64,000 nt of DNA from Serinus canaria. Its lineage: Eukaryota > Chordata > Aves > Passeriformes > Fringillidae. Where the stretch lies: positions 2,189,001 to 2,253,000 of the forward strand of contig NC_066332.1 in NCBI RefSeq assembly GCF_022539315.1, written 5' to 3'. Position 1 is the stretch's first letter, and every line of letters begins with the position of its first letter. The notes beneath the pieces were generated by a model. The model did no database searches, was not told the origin of the DNA, and was given only the letters and a program-made list of their open reading frames with translations. This document shows, piece after piece, positions 33,741 to 54,407 of the stretch. Made by a program: the position numbers and the translations under genes.

Positions 33741-34946
33741 GTGTGGCAGCTGAGCATTAATTCCTCTCCCATCCAGCCCCTCTCCCTCTGGACCCTTTTC
33801 TGGAGAGGAGGGAAGTGCCAGCTCGTGGGACCATGGGAAGAAGGACAGGGAGAGAACCGATTGTATTTTCCCTTCAAGGTGGGGTTGTGGGAGCAGGGAC
33901 ACCCTGATGTGCTCTGGAGGGAGCACAGCATCTCTGCATCCCCCAGGGAGGAGGAGACTCTGCTGGGATGAGATGGGAGCGATGGGCAAGTGCATTCCTT
34001 CCTGAGCACCTGGGGAGAGGATTTGGCAAGGGTCTGCTGTGGGCTGGAGGCTGTGAACCACGTTCAGAGCAGCAGCCTCGTTCAAGCAGAAAACCAGAGA
34101 GAGAACCTGCAGCCCGGGGTGAGGAGCTGGCCCTGTACCCCGCTCCCCATCCCACCTTGCACCCATCCCACGACCCCCAGTGGAAAGGCCAGGCACGTCC
34201 CACTGCCTCTGCTCCCATGCCAGGGTGCCCACACTGCAGCCACCTCCCAAGGTACATTGAATTTTGCTCTTTTTGCTGTCGAAAGGGGAAAGTCCAGCTG
34301 TCATGTGGCAATGATGCCATTGTCCTGCCCGGGTGACTGGCCGGACTGTGAGACTCCTGCTCCTGGTAGTCCACAGTGTCCGTGGGAGCTGGGCTGCCCT
34401 TGCCAGGCTCAGCCAAAAACCACCATGTGTCACCCTGCTGTGGGTCACAGCATCAGCTTTGCTGGGGGTTGATTTTCCAGGAGGAATCTCACCAGCTCCA
34501 AAGGCTTGGATCAGAGTTCTGAGCTCCCCTCAGTGCCCGTGAAGCCCAGCAAGGAGGGGTTTTCCTAAAGAAGAGCAAGATTTTGATGGGAGCAGGTGAT
34601 CCCCACCACAGCAAGGGCTGGAGGGGAATGTGAGGTAATTAAATACAATAACTGGACCTAAAATAGAGGCACGGGGAGATGTGCTGCTCTGAGGCTTCAA
34701 GGGATGTGTGAGCTCTGCTCTGGCCCTCCACTGGCCAGGAATCTTTCCCTTCCTTTCCCTGAGTTTTCTGGTAAATTCTGCTGCTCTCTGTAATTGAGAA
34801 AAGCTGCTGCTGAACATCTGCACAGGCACTGTCCTCTCGGAGAGGCTGCCGGGGCTGTGAGTGCTGCGCTGCCGGCGCTTTGATGTGCGGGTGATTCACG
34901 GCTCGGAGGGGCCGCCCCGCAGATGCTGCCCCTGGGTGGTGGGGAC

Positions 34947-35031
34947 GGGATGGGATGGGATGGGATGGGATGGGATGGGATGGGATGGGATGGGATGGGA
35001 TGGGATGGGATGGGATGGGATGGGATGGGAT
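34947..35031. repeat. (GGGAT)n microsatellite, 17 copies
   Basis: A pure 85-bp array of the pentamer GGGAT. It yields periodic open frames on both strands (GMGWD on plus, HPIPS on minus) that are artefacts of the array. Confidence 0.97.
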
Positions 35032-37779
35032 GCCGTGAGGTGGGACAGCACCTGCACATCTGTACAAACAGAAGCCCCCCGTGCCTCCTGGGCAGGGCAC
35101 AGGCTGTGACCTCCTCTGCTTCCCCCACCTGCAGAGGAAGCAGCAGGCGCCCAGGAGGGCTCAGGCTCTTCCCTGCATCCCACCAGCACCTGAAGGGCAG
35201 GGGATGGGGCTGCCCACGCACGGGCCACCTTGCTGAGGCCAAGGGGAGGGAGCAGAGGCGCAGGCGGAGCCGCAGCCCGGGGAGCGCAATCTGTGGCCTT
35301 AATCCCGGCGTGTCCTGCGCGCTCTCAAATCCCCTTCACTTCAATGAGCGCTTGGAGTGTCAGGCCCGCGCCGGGCGAGACGGCACGCGGGGCTGGCGGG
35401 GAGGATTTGCTCAAGAGGCACTGTTTTTAAGGTGAGATTTGAAGGATGGAAGACAGATGGCAACTGGAGAGGACAAACGGATCAAGTGAAGGGTTTGTTT
35501 TCAGCGTGGAGGGGAAAACACAGAGGGGAATTGCTGCTGGCCACGAAATGGGGGCGATTAATACCTGCAGCAGCTCCAGCCTTGCACTCAGCCCGGGGAG
35601 CCGGGACCCTCCCGGGCACCACGGCGGAGGCAGCAGCGGGGTTTTGTCTGCGGAGATGAATTGGTGCCAGCGCCGCTCTGAGTGTCCCCAGACAAAGCTG
35701 GGAGAAGGGTTATTAGCCAGCCGGCGGCCCAGCCATTGTCCCCACTATCTTTTCTTCCCTTTCAGCCTCCCTCCCCGTGGCCCAGGTCTCAAAGACCATG
35801 TGTCAAGAGATTAGTGACCTGCGGGAAGGGCAATTGCTTGCTTTGTGCCGGCAGCCCGGCGTCGGGCTGTTATTTACTTGTTATTTGGTGCTGCCTGCGT
35901 TGAGGTATCCATGGAAAGCACGCCCTGGAGAGCAATCTGCCAGCACCGCCGAGCTCCTGTGGGCGAGGAGCTGGGAGGCTGGAAAAGAGGGGCTCGAGGG
36001 TTTCAGCATGTCTGCCCGTGGCAAAATCCCCAAATTCCCCAGGATGGTCAGTGCAAGAGCCCAGCACCTACAGAGAGGTGAGGAAAAATCTGGGCAATGA
36101 GGAAATTAAATTAAGTACAGAGGTGCCCGGGAATGGGGCTGGATGCAGGGCTGAGGCGAGGCCTTGCCACAGAGCAGTTGGAGTTTTCAGATTGGTTTTA
36201 AGAACTGAAAGATGGGAAGAGCCTGTCCTGCCTGCAGGGGCATGTTCCACCTCTCTGCCGCTGGCTTGGAGGAGCCCTGGGTTTTGGAGGAAATGTAAAT
36301 CAAGATTATGAGAGTTGGCCCTTCCATCAAATTTGTCCATGGTGAAACACCCAGGAAAGGGACAGATGCAATGAAAAGTGTTACTCCTGCCCAGGACCAG
36401 CTCATGATTTATTCTGGCTGTTTTTATTCTCTGGCCAGTGAAATGCTCTCTCCAATAAACACGAGACAGTGATTTTCTGCAATTCTAAAAGTCAAACCTA
36501 GACCAAAACCACAACTCACGTGACGTGGGACCAGCGGCGTCAGATCCTGCTTCAGATGTGATTCCAAACAAGTTCCCAGATCCCGTCTGAAGCAAACAGG
36601 CCAAGATGTGAGACCCTGTCAGCTCTGCCCACGCAGGGCCGGCTCACTCATCCTTCCTTTGATCCTCCAACTTCTGCCAAACTCCTGGCCCCAAACAGGG
36701 AGAAATGGGGTTCTGGGGACCAGGAGGGCTGAGTGACCCTCGTGGGGCTGGGGGCTGCCCTGCACCTTCCCACCTTTCAGAGGCAATGGAGGGGAAACCC
36801 ACCAGGAACAGTCTGAAAATTAAAACTAGCAAGGGAGAAAAATCGGGATGTCCCCTGTCCTCAAGGATTTTGTTGCCCAGGTACACGCAGGGTCCCCTCC
36901 CAGAAGGGGATTTTTTGGCCGACTGGGGAGGTTGCACCGTGCGTGGAACCCCCAGTGATTTTTTTCTCTGCTCCCAGAACCGCCGATTCTGTGGCTTTTC
37001 CCCTGTTCTCCGGGACGTCTCAGGCTGCCGGAGTCGGGCAGCCTCGCCCCGGCCGCTCCGGCACTGTGCAGCAGAACGACCCCAAATCCTCGCTGTTAAT
37101 CCAGAGAGGGAGCAGAGAGAGGACCCCAACGGCATCATTTTATCAAATAACGCCGTTTGCTGGAGCTGTTGGGTTTGAGAGAGGAGCCCCGGCTCCTCTC
37201 CCGAGACCGGCTCCGCCCGGGGAACGCGGGCAGACAGCGGGACCCCAATTATCGATAGAGCCGATAGAGCCCCTGAAGGGACCAGGGGACCCGGGAGGGA
37301 CAGCGACACCGAGCCCAGGCTCCCGACAAGGAGCATCCCGAGGGAGCGGGGCGGATCTGCGGCTCCGTTTCCCCGCAGAACCGAGCCGCGGTCACGCGTG
37401 GCGGCGGGCGGGGGGTGCTCGCCCCCGGCCCCATCCCATGACGGCGATGAGGCGGCGATAATGCCATTAGCCCGGGATTACGCGCCCGCGCCGGGATGTG
37501 ACACACTTTCTCAAATGGAAGTTTTTTAAACAGAGGGATTTGTGCGATCCCCCACAGCGCCCCTCCATCCCCATCCCCGCACCCATTCCCGTCCCCATCC
37601 TCGGTGCCAGCCCCGGTTCCAGGCAGGTCCCCTCGCTCTGTCGCGGCCCGGACCGGGGCTCCCGTCTCCTTTTAAGGCAGCGGGCTGGGTGCGGGCTGGG
37701 CTCCGCTCCCCGACGTGGAGAGCCCGGGGGCGCGGGGCTGGAGGGGGTCACTCCGCCCCCGCGCAGGGAGAGCGCTCTA

Positions 37780-38080
37780 TAACTCAAAAACAATAATAAA
37801 ATAATTTAAAATTCAATTAAGTGCAGGTTCACAGCTCAAAGTGGCTCGGTGTAACGGGAGGATGGAGGATGCGTGTGTCTCCTCCCGGCCGGGCCGGGGT
37901 CACTCGCCGCCCGCCCTGCCAAACAGGCTGGGAAATGTGTTTATAAATTGTTCAAACTCTGGATAAACTTCAGCGGCGTTTGTGTCTGCGTCTCCCCGCA
38001 TGTTGTTATTTTCCAGAAATCTGGATTACTGGAAATATTTTCTTTAAAGCTGGAGAGAAATCTAAACAGTCTGAGGGCAG
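37780..38080. promoter_or_regulatory. AT-rich block inside the TBX2 CpG domain
   Basis: Two AT-rich, repeat-free segments, about 37780-37830 and 37940-38060, stand out sharply against surroundings of very high GC. They contain AATTCAATTAAGTG, ATAAATTGTTCAAAC and TGGATTACTGGAAATATTTT. Such islands inside CpG domains are often enhancers or promoter-proximal elements. This is inference from composition. Confidence 0.3.
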
Positions 38081-38989
38081 GGGGATCTGGGGGGGTGGCC
38101 CGGGGCTGCCGCGCTGGGGGGCTCGGCGGGGTTCCCTGCGCACCCAAGGGCCGCGCAGCTCCGCAGCCGAGCAGCGGGAGGAAAAGCAGGGTGGCAGTGC
38201 CGAGGCTGGTGTAGGACCGAGCATCTCTCTCGGCAGCTGTCGGTAAAAGGGCATCAGCGGGGCCCCGGTGCCCGGCGGCCCCTCCCCGTCCCCTCCAGCG
38301 GGCACCGGGGCGCGGCGGGGGAGCGGAGTCGTTTTCCCGGGATCTCCCGGGGCGAAGGGGATTCCCACCCCGCCGAAGGGTGCCAGGGGAGAAGGAAAGG
38401 AGGGGTGCCCTGGGCGCAGGTGGGTGAGATCAAACGAGGACAGTTCCGTCACACGTGGAGTTCTTTTTCTCCCTCGGTGGAGCGGAGAAAAGCGGCTGCG
38501 AAGCTGCTGGGGCTGCGGAGCCGCCCTCGCCTCCTCCCCGCCTGCCCCACGGCCCAGCTGAGGCTGCAGGCCAGGTCGGACCGGGGGATGCGCCCCGGGG
38601 CTTGGAGGACCCGGTTTCCTTCGGGACGGAGGGAGCTCCCTCACCCCGCACCTGCGGGGAGTTTCTGACGTGCCCAGGTCTGTCTGTCCGGCTGCTCCCG
38701 GGCAAGGAGAGCGGAGCCCAGCCCTGTGGCACCGTGTCCTTCCCCCCCACCCCACGCCCTGTTTCTACCCCCAATTTGGGAAGGTCCGAGCAGCCGGGCC
38801 GCCCTCCCCAGGGGCCCGGGAGTTCTTCTCTTGCCGTGGCATCACTGCCGAGGATGGGGGGGCTGACGGGTCGCCCTGGGCACAAGAAAACCCCTTTTGC
38901 CTGGTGCACTCGTGGGGGGAGCGCTCCCCGGGGCGCGGGGCCGCCGCAGCCCGGTGGAGCCGGGAGGAGGGGAAGGCGGAGGCCCGGCT

Positions 38990-39290
38990 GCTTGTGAGAA
39001 TTGTTATTTTTCATCAATCACCCGCAATTTGTGTAAGTGCCCCGGACAGGACACCAGCCGTCCTGCTGGCTGGGGTCACGGAGACAACACAGCGATGGAG
39101 AAGAGCAAATTGCATTTGCTCACCAGCTCACAGATCCAAATTACGGCCCTCGCATGGCGCGGGGAAGAGAGCGAAAGGTCCATGTGACATGAGGGAAATA
39201 TGAAGGACTTTGACAGGTCTTAAACGGCCTGGCGCCAAGGCCTAAGTCTACCGGCTAAAAATAGAAAAGGGATGATGAGTGGAGATGGGC
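38990..39290. promoter_or_regulatory. candidate TBX2 upstream element with MEF2-type site
   Basis: A moderately AT-rich unique block about 3.2 kb before the TBX2 start. It contains ATTGTTATTTTTCATCAATC near 39000, CAAATTGCATTTGCTC (POU/octamer-like) near 39106, TGACAGGTC near 39210 and the exact MEF2 consensus CTAAAAATAG at 39255-39264. TBX2 acts in the heart, where MEF2 is active, so the site is plausible but unproven. Confidence 0.33.
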
Positions 39291-41639
39291 AGAGATGAAA
39301 GGGGAAGAGCGAGCGGGGCCGCGATGCGGGGCGGGTGGGGGGCGGGGGCGGCCCGACGGGACGGTTTCCCCGGGCTGAACCCGGACGGATCCCGGGACGA
39401 ATCCACGGGACAAGCCCGGTCTCCATACGCCCGGCCTGGGAATTTGGGACCGGGCCCGCGGGAGACCGTGACGGCTCCCAGGAGTCAGGCACGACGGCCC
39501 CGGGCGCTGCAGCGCCCTGGGGCAGGTTGGAACACCTTCCCTCGCAGGGGACTTCGCGGGAACAGTCCTCGGCCCCGGCCCCGGGGCACAGCTGCCCTCG
39601 GGACGGGAAGCGAGGCCGGTGCCTCCTCTTTCCCTGCCCAGTGCCCGGTCACCGACGGGCGATGCGCGGGCACGGCCCGTCCGTGGGCGCAGGCTCCTGG
39701 CTCGTGTCCGGGGCCGTGAGGGGTGGCAGCGCAGTGGGTACCCCGGTCCCCGCTGGTCCCCGGTCCCCGTTAGCCCCCCCATCCCCGCAGCCCCGCCGGC
39801 GGTCGTCGCTATGGAAGGTCGGGAGTCGAGACTGCTCTGGATCGGTTTTATTCTACAGGCAGGACCGCCTGCGGCGTTACAGCGGTGCGGGGGCGCGGGC
39901 GGGGTGCCGGCCAGTGGCCAGGAGGACAGGCGACCCTTCCCCGCGGGGACACGGCTGCTCCAGGCCCAGAGGGGCCGGGCCCCGCGTCTGCCCCCGGAGC
40001 AGAGAGCGAGGCGTCCGCGGGAGAACCGTCCCGGAATGGGGAGATTCTCTCCGAGGCAATGAAAGGCTCCACTTTTTCTTTGTGGGGTGGGGGGGAAATT
40101 GAAAAAAAAAAAAAAAACACAAGCAAACCCCACTTTAGCCAAAGCTGCCGTCAGCAGTTTTCCACGGCGGCGAGGAAGCAAAGTCCAAATTGGGTTTAAA
40201 TTTCAGTCCCCGTTGCCCGTTCAATGGTCAGCGGGACCCCCCCTCGGGCGCCGTGCGGGCAGAGGTGAACCTGCCGCGGGACGAGGGGCAGGTGGAGATC
40301 GGCCCCGAGATCCCCCGGGATGGGGATGGGGCTCCGTCGGGGGCTGCGGGCCGGGGTCGCTGCCAGCAGGATGAACCGGGGAGGAGGAATAGAGAGGAAA
40401 AGTCGGGATGGGAAGGGGGCACCTGGGGGTACCCGCATCCCACCCTGCGCGTGGAGCAGCGACACGGGACCACGAGGGCTCCGAGCTGCTGCGGCAGCTC
40501 CAAGCTGCGCGTCCGCGGAGCGGGAAGGCCCGGGGACGAGGGGGGGGACAGGCCGAGGGCCAGAGGAGTGGGCCGGCCGCCACCCCCCCCCCCGTCCCGC
40601 CTGGTCGCAGCGCAGGCGGCGGGGGCAGGAGCCTTGGAAGGATGGCAGGGCGCTTTTTGAAGATTTGGGGGTAAATATGAAGTGACAAGAGACGGGTCTT
40701 TATTGTGAGGGCTCAGCCGCCTGGCGCCAGGGCCCTCTTCAGCCACCGCGGCCCTCAGTTAATCAGCGCAGATCTCCAAACCGGCCTCTCCGAGGGGACA
40801 CCCACCGCGCCCGCCGCCCCCCCCCCCCCCCCGGGCCCCGGCGCGGCGGGACCGGCCCTAATCCCTCAGCAAACAGCCCCAGAGTGTCCCCCCTCCTCCT
40901 TATCTGCCTCCCCCGCCCGGGTAAACAGCCCCTCCGGCCGGGCACCGCCGCGCCTGCCCCCGGCCGCGGACCCGACGCGCCTCGACGGCGGGGCCTGGGG
41001 CTCTGCGCCTCGGCCGCGGAGCTGCGGGCGGAAACCCCCGCTCCCGGTCGGGGCGGCTGCCGGCAGGGTGGGGGACGACGGCTGGGAGCGACTCACCCGC
41101 GCTGGAGGTCGCCGCTCGGGGCCTCGCCGCCGCCCGCAGCTCTCCACCGGGCCGCGCTTCCGGCGGCCGCCCCGTCGGCGCTGCGCGGCTGTGCGCGGCT
41201 GTGCGCGGAGCGGCGGGCGGGGCGCGCCCCACCGCGATCCGCTCTCCAGGATCTGTCGTAAAGCGGCCGCCGCCGGGCTCCCCCGGCCTCTCCCCCCTTC
41301 CCGGCCCGCCGCCCCCGCGGAGACCGGCGGGGGCCTCTGCCGCCGCCCCCCGCCCCCGTGGCTCCGCTCCCCGCTCCGCCGAGGTGGCTCCGCGCTGGCC
41401 CCGCACCGGCGGCGCAGCCGGGGCTGACCCGGTATGCGGAAAGGAGACGGGGGTGGGATTTCGAGCACTTTTCTCTGTCATTGGTTAATATTTTATTCTG
41501 TTGACATGTTTTCTTACTGCCGATGCTTCCGACACCTTCTTCTTTTTTTTTTTTCCTCCCTTTTTTTTTTTCCCTTCTTCCCTTCCTCCCTCCCTCCGCG
41601 CCCCCCGCCCCCCCGCGCCCGGAGCTTGGCCGGAGCTGT

Positions 41640-41810
41640 CAAAACCCCGCCTATGCAGATCCACAATTGGTCTGAAACGCGTAAAATCAGCAATCAAGGG
41701 GGCTTGGCTCATTAGCGGGCGGATCAGAGCAGGAAGGACATGTGAGATAGTCACAGTTTTACAGAGATCAGGACAAGATCTCACCGCTCCCACTCGGCTC
41801 CTTTGGCCAT
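41640..41810 (+). promoter_or_regulatory. TBX2: candidate TBX2 proximal promoter block
   Basis: A 170-bp unique, moderate-GC stretch between pyrimidine-rich and CpG-rich DNA, about 600-770 bp before the first coding ATG. It contains CACAATTGGTCTG (inverted CCAAT core) near 41661, AAACGCGTAAAATCAGC, GGCTCATTAGCGGG and AAGATCTCACCGC. No TATA box is seen. It is a candidate core or proximal promoter by position; the start site is unknown. Confidence 0.35.
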
Positions 41811-42109
41811 GAGCAGCCCGAGCCCCAGCGGCGAGCGCGGAGCGCGGAGCCGGGCCGGCCCCGCCGGGGCGCAGCCCGGGCCCGCGGGGGTGTGAGGGCA
41901 GCGCGGCCGCCCCTGCTCCGCCGCGCCCCGCGCAGCCCCGCGCAGCCCGACCCGGCTTTTGTTTCTATTTTAGTGTCGGGAAGGACTTTCCTGGGAGGGC
42001 TCGTTCTCTCGCTCGCTCTCCCTCGCTGCAACAACAACAACAAAAAATAAGGACCTACTGTCTCCCCTCCGCAGACCGGGAGTCCCAGGAGCCGGGAACT
42101 GCCTCGCCT

Positions 42110-42254
42110 TTCCTTTTTTTTTCGTTCTTATTTCTTTCTTTCTTTTTATTTTTTTCCTTTTTTTTTTTTTTTTTTTTTTAATCCCGAATCTAGTTCTGCT
42201 GATTTTCGCCTCTTTTTTTATGCTTCTTTTTTTTTTTTTTTTTTTTTTTTTTTG
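42110..42254. repeat. poly(T) runs in the probable TBX2 5' leader
   Basis: T-rich low-complexity sequence includes long runs at about 42159-42179 and 42227-42253, the latter 27 T. If transcribed, these would give U-rich segments in the 5' leader. Run lengths are prone to sequencing error. Confidence 0.85.
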
Positions 42255-42397
42255 GAGAGTGTGTGTGCGTTGTTGATTTTCCTTCCTCTTCCAGAGACTC
42301 GAGCGAGTTCAGGAGAGGGGAAAAAAAATAAAACCCAACAAATACACACACGCGCATTTTTGTAAAGGGAATCCCTCTTTTTCTCCTGGATTTGTGG

Positions 42398-42405
42398 ATG
42401 CACCG

Positions 42406-42409
<4 letters not shown>
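42398..42409 (+). promoter_or_regulatory. TBX2: three-codon upstream ORF overlapping the first TBX2 ATG
   Basis: ATG CAC CGA TGA at 42398-42409 encodes Met-His-Arg, and its stop shares bases with the ATG at 42406-42408 (ATGA overlap). The first TBX2 ATG has C at -3 and A at +4, a weak context. The in-frame ATG at 42436 sits in GCCATGG, a strong context. The arrangement could favour reinitiation or initiation at Met11. Confidence 0.6.
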
Positions 42410-51075
<8,666 letters not shown>

Positions 51076-52225
51076 CCGGCGGGGCGGGCAGCGAGCCCTC
51101 CCGGCGGGGCGGAGAAGCACTGGTATTTTGTACAGCACAGTATAAATATTTATTGCGGAGCGAGGGCTGGGAGCAGGCAGGGGTGCTGGAGCGGAGGGAC
51201 GGACGGACCCCGCCGGCCACGAGGAGCCACCACCCCAGAGCCAGGAGGGAGCAGCTGGAGCGCAGGGCTTGCCCACCCCTTGGGCTGTGGGGCTGGGAGC
51301 GGCTCCCCCCGCTCCAGCGAGGCCTCGGAGCCCCCAGGACCCCCCAGGCCCCCCACTCCGGGCACTGGGCAGCTCGGGGGAGGGTGAGGAGCTGGTACCG
51401 AGACACCTGATGGATGGGGCAGCCCCTGCTTCGATGGGGGGTAAGAGGGGCCAAACCCTCATCTGTGCAAGGGGAGGGGAAAGGAAAAAATAATTTAAAA
51501 AAGGAAAAAAAAAAAAAAAAGAGAGATAAGAAAAGGAAGATGGAAACCAAACCGCCTCGGCAGCCGCCGCCGAGCAGGGCGGGCACGCGGGGGGAGCCTC
51601 GTGGGTACCTGGGCAGATATTTATGAAATAAATGGTAATTTGTGTAAATAAGCTATAAGGATCCCAGAATATGCAAATTGGTATTAATTTATTCAGAGTT
51701 GTACATTGGTGTGTACATAATATTTAGAGTTTAACTCCTCGCATTTAAGTTTTTTTCGGTTTTTTTTTCATTTTACATGAACATATATATTGTAAATGAA
51801 AACTATTTAGCTCTTTGTGATTGAAGGAGATATCGGTTTCTCTGTGTTTTAAAATATTGTTTATCCCGCCTGTTCTCTAGGACAATCACGTGCCACTGAA
51901 AAAACAATTTTTGGAGTCATTAAAACTAAGATTTCAATCCTTTAACGGACTTTTGCAAGGAAAAAATAAACTAACGAATCCAAAACGTAACTAAACTATT
52001 GTTACAGTGCGGGGTATAGAGAATGCAGGAATAAACCTCAGGTTTTTATTTTTCACTCCAGAACAAAAAAAAAAAAAGTATAATAAATTTAAATATCACA
52101 GGACTGTGCTCTATATTTGTTTTAAAATAAAAAGATACATGATTTGCAACGTGCTGGTTACTCGGGTATCTGTCTGTTCAGTTTTGATGAATTCTCACAT
52201 CTTTCAATAAAAAAAAAAGTCTACT
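51076..52225 (+). other. TBX2: TBX2 3' UTR with several polyadenylation signals
   Basis: The first 500 bp are GC-rich. From 51,600 the sequence is AT-rich and unique, consistent with a conserved 3' UTR. Canonical AATAAA hexamers lie at 51627, 51965, 52030, 52082, 52126 and 52206. The last is followed by an A run and then by an abrupt change to CpG-rich DNA at about 52,235, so the longest transcript probably ends near 52,225. ATTTA-type elements (TATTTAGAG, CTATTTAGC) occur at about 51720 and 51804. Confidence 0.7.
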
Positions 52226-52234
52226 CGGAGAAGT

Positions 52235-53120
52235 CCTGCCGGCTCCCGCCTGTTTCATTCCCGCGGCCGCTCCGCCCCGTCGGGGTCTCCGCTCCTCCGC
52301 AGGTGCGCAGCGCCGGGAGCCGCCCCCTCCGCGGTGCGCGGAGCCTCCGTGGCCGACGGGGAAAGACGGAAACGCCCCGGAATGCGCGGCCGCTGCCCCG
52401 CGGAGCGCAGGGCGCGACCCTCCGGCTCTGCCCGTCGGGGTTCGCCGCTTCCCGAGCCCTCACCGGCCCCGCCGCGGGGAGGGGGCGCGGAGGCACCGCG
52501 GGTGCGGCGGGGAGCGGCACCGGGACCTTCCGCGGGTGCCAGGCTGGCTCCGCTGTCCCCGGGGCGAGCCGGCGGAGCAGAGCCGGGACCGCCGGGGCTG
52601 CGGGGACGCTCCGGGACCGGGGAGCGCTGCTCACACCGGCAGCAACGAGGATGGAGGGAGCGGGGCAGGGCGGCACCGGCCGGCATGTGGAAAGGGTGAC
52701 GAGGAAGGGGTGACGGGGAAGGGATGACCCGGGCACGCCGGTGCCGTCCGGGATGATGACGGAGCGACCCGGGCGCGCCGGTGCTGTCGGGGATGGAGCC
52801 GCCGCGAGCGGTGGGCTTTGAATCCCCCCGTTTGTCCCGGCGCCCGGAGCCGGTGGGGCCGTCACGGGGCTTCTATTTTTTGGTTCTTCAGCCATTCCCC
52901 GGCTCCGTGAGGGGTTCGCGGCCCCGGAGGAAGGAGCGGCGCCGCTCCCCAGCCGTTCCTCGGCCGTTCCCGTGCGGGGTTGGCGGCCCTCGGCCGGGCG
53001 TAGGGCGCCCTCTGCTGGCGCCGCCGCTCGGCCCCGACGGGGCGGGCCCGGCCCCTCCTCGGCCTCCCCCGCGCTCCCGGTCCCGCGGGCGGGGAAGGGG
53101 CTTTGAACCCCCCCAGTGTG
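52235..53120. promoter_or_regulatory. CpG island just downstream of TBX2
   Basis: CpG-dense DNA begins within about 30 bp of the last TBX2 poly(A) signal and runs to about 53,110. No gene is recognised; open frames on both strands are GC-driven. It may be a promoter for an unannotated transcript or part of the Polycomb-type TBX2 domain. Confidence 0.45.
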
Positions 53121-54407
53121 TGAGGAGAGGTGTTGGGTGGGTTACTCGGCGGGGGGAGAGGAGATGCTGCCTCTTTGGTTATTGCTGCTTGCAGGGGGAG
53201 CAGCGGGGTGGGAATGCCTTCCCCAGGAGCAGGGAAGTGTGGTGACTAAAGTTGGGCCTGCAGGATTATTTTGGAATAAACGTGACTCAGGATGAGCAGC
53301 AATTTAGTGGGCTGTATGTTTAGTGAGAGAGCACAACCTGTGCCAGTGTGGGGGCTCTTCTGGCCCTTTTCCCCCTAATCCATCCAGGCTGGATTTAGGC
53401 TGAAGTGGTTGGGAAAATCACCTCGAGGAGATGGTGACAGTGCTGCAGAACATGCTGGGGCAGCCTCACGATGGGTTCCTGCCATCCTGGTATCAGGGAC
53501 AGCCCTGTCACCCATTCTGGAATGGAGACCAAGCACTGGTGCCAGTGGGACACCCCAACCTGCCCACGGAGCACAAAGCTGTCCTTCACTGGGGAGAGGA
53601 AGAGTGTTCTGTGGGTTCAGGATGGTGATCCTGAGGAACCGTGCCCAAAGGCAGGGAGAAGGGCCTGCCCCCCACAGCCAGGCTGTTTCAGCAGGAGCCA
53701 AGCTGCTCCACGCCTGCCCTGGCCTTCCCCAGGCTCTGAGCAGCCCCATTCAAGCAGCTCGATGAGCAGCTCCTGATTAGTCACGCACTGTGCTGGGATT
53801 TCTGTTCCTCAGCTGGGAAAAGGCGTTGGGAGGCCCCGCGGGGGCACACCCGGCACAGCACCCCATGGCTCTGCTGCCCTGCACCTGGCAAAGCCTGGCT
53901 TGGCCAGGCCACTGTGCTCACTGTCCTGTCACAAAACTATAGTTCTGGTGTTCTGGTGGTGCCTGGAGTTGCTGTTTTACCACCTAAACGCTGGTGCCGT
54001 GTCGCCAGAGCAGAGAGGTCCTCACACACCGAAATCTTTGCTGGGTTAGTGGTGAGTTCTGGGTTTCTTCAGCTAAACGCACGAGGTGTTTGGCCAGGCA
54101 CTAAAAATAGCAGAGCTGCCCTGAGGGCTCCGTGGGCCTGGTGGACAAAGCCTGGCTGCCTTGGCTGAGCTGCCGTGCAGCACAATAGCGCTGCTGGAAG
54201 GGCTCCATGGGCGGGTGTTTGTAAACAGGAACATGAGCTCATGCCAGAGCATCTCACAGCCCGGCAGAGGGGGAATGCTGCCACGGCTCTTGTCCCTGGG
54301 CAGCCCAGGGGGGCTCTGCAGGACCCCTCACCCCTCATCTGGGCTGCTGTGCCTGTGGGTTACCCCAGGGCCACTGGGCGTTTTGGGGCATGGGTGTGGG
54401 GCAGAGT

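Larger units (their letters stand above)
29101..36900. other. intergenic DNA between BCAS3 and the TBX2 CpG domain
   Basis: No gene is seen. It contains a possible distal BCAS3 poly(A) signal at 30096-30101, a degenerate repeat of a TAGGRTCTGATTCATT motif at about 30830-30955, candidate regulatory blocks at 32250-32520 and 33370-33740, and a pentanucleotide microsatellite at 34947-35031. GC and CpG content rise from about 35,200 onward. Open frames in this stretch have no recognisable similarity. Confidence 0.7.
36900..42405 (+). promoter_or_regulatory. TBX2: TBX2 upstream CpG-rich domain, promoter and 5' leader
   Basis: CpG-dense, GC-rich DNA runs from about 36,930 to the TBX2 start, densest at 38,060-41,430, and is interrupted by AT-rich islands at 37,780-38,060 and 38,990-39,290. 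A broad CpG domain over a developmental transcription factor gene is typical of Polycomb-regulated promoters. The transcription start cannot be read from sequence; likely promoter sequence lies within about 41,450-42,100. Long open frames on both strands here are caused by high GC and are not annotated as genes. In mammals an antisense lncRNA (TBX2-AS1) starts in this position; I see nothing that proves one here. Confidence 0.6.

Noticed and set aside
33606..34448. 280-residue minus-strand open frame upstream of TBX2
   Set aside because: No known domain or similarity, no splice or promoter context, and competing frames on the + strand; treated as chance.
39255..40181. Long open frames on both strands (up to 308 residues) in the CpG domain upstream of TBX2
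   Set aside because: High GC lowers stop-codon frequency; the translations are Arg/Pro/Gly/Ala-rich low complexity and overlap on both strands.
52221..52895. 224-residue minus-strand frame downstream of TBX2
   Set aside because: GC-driven low-complexity sequence in a CpG island, starting in TBX2 3' UTR; no similarity.
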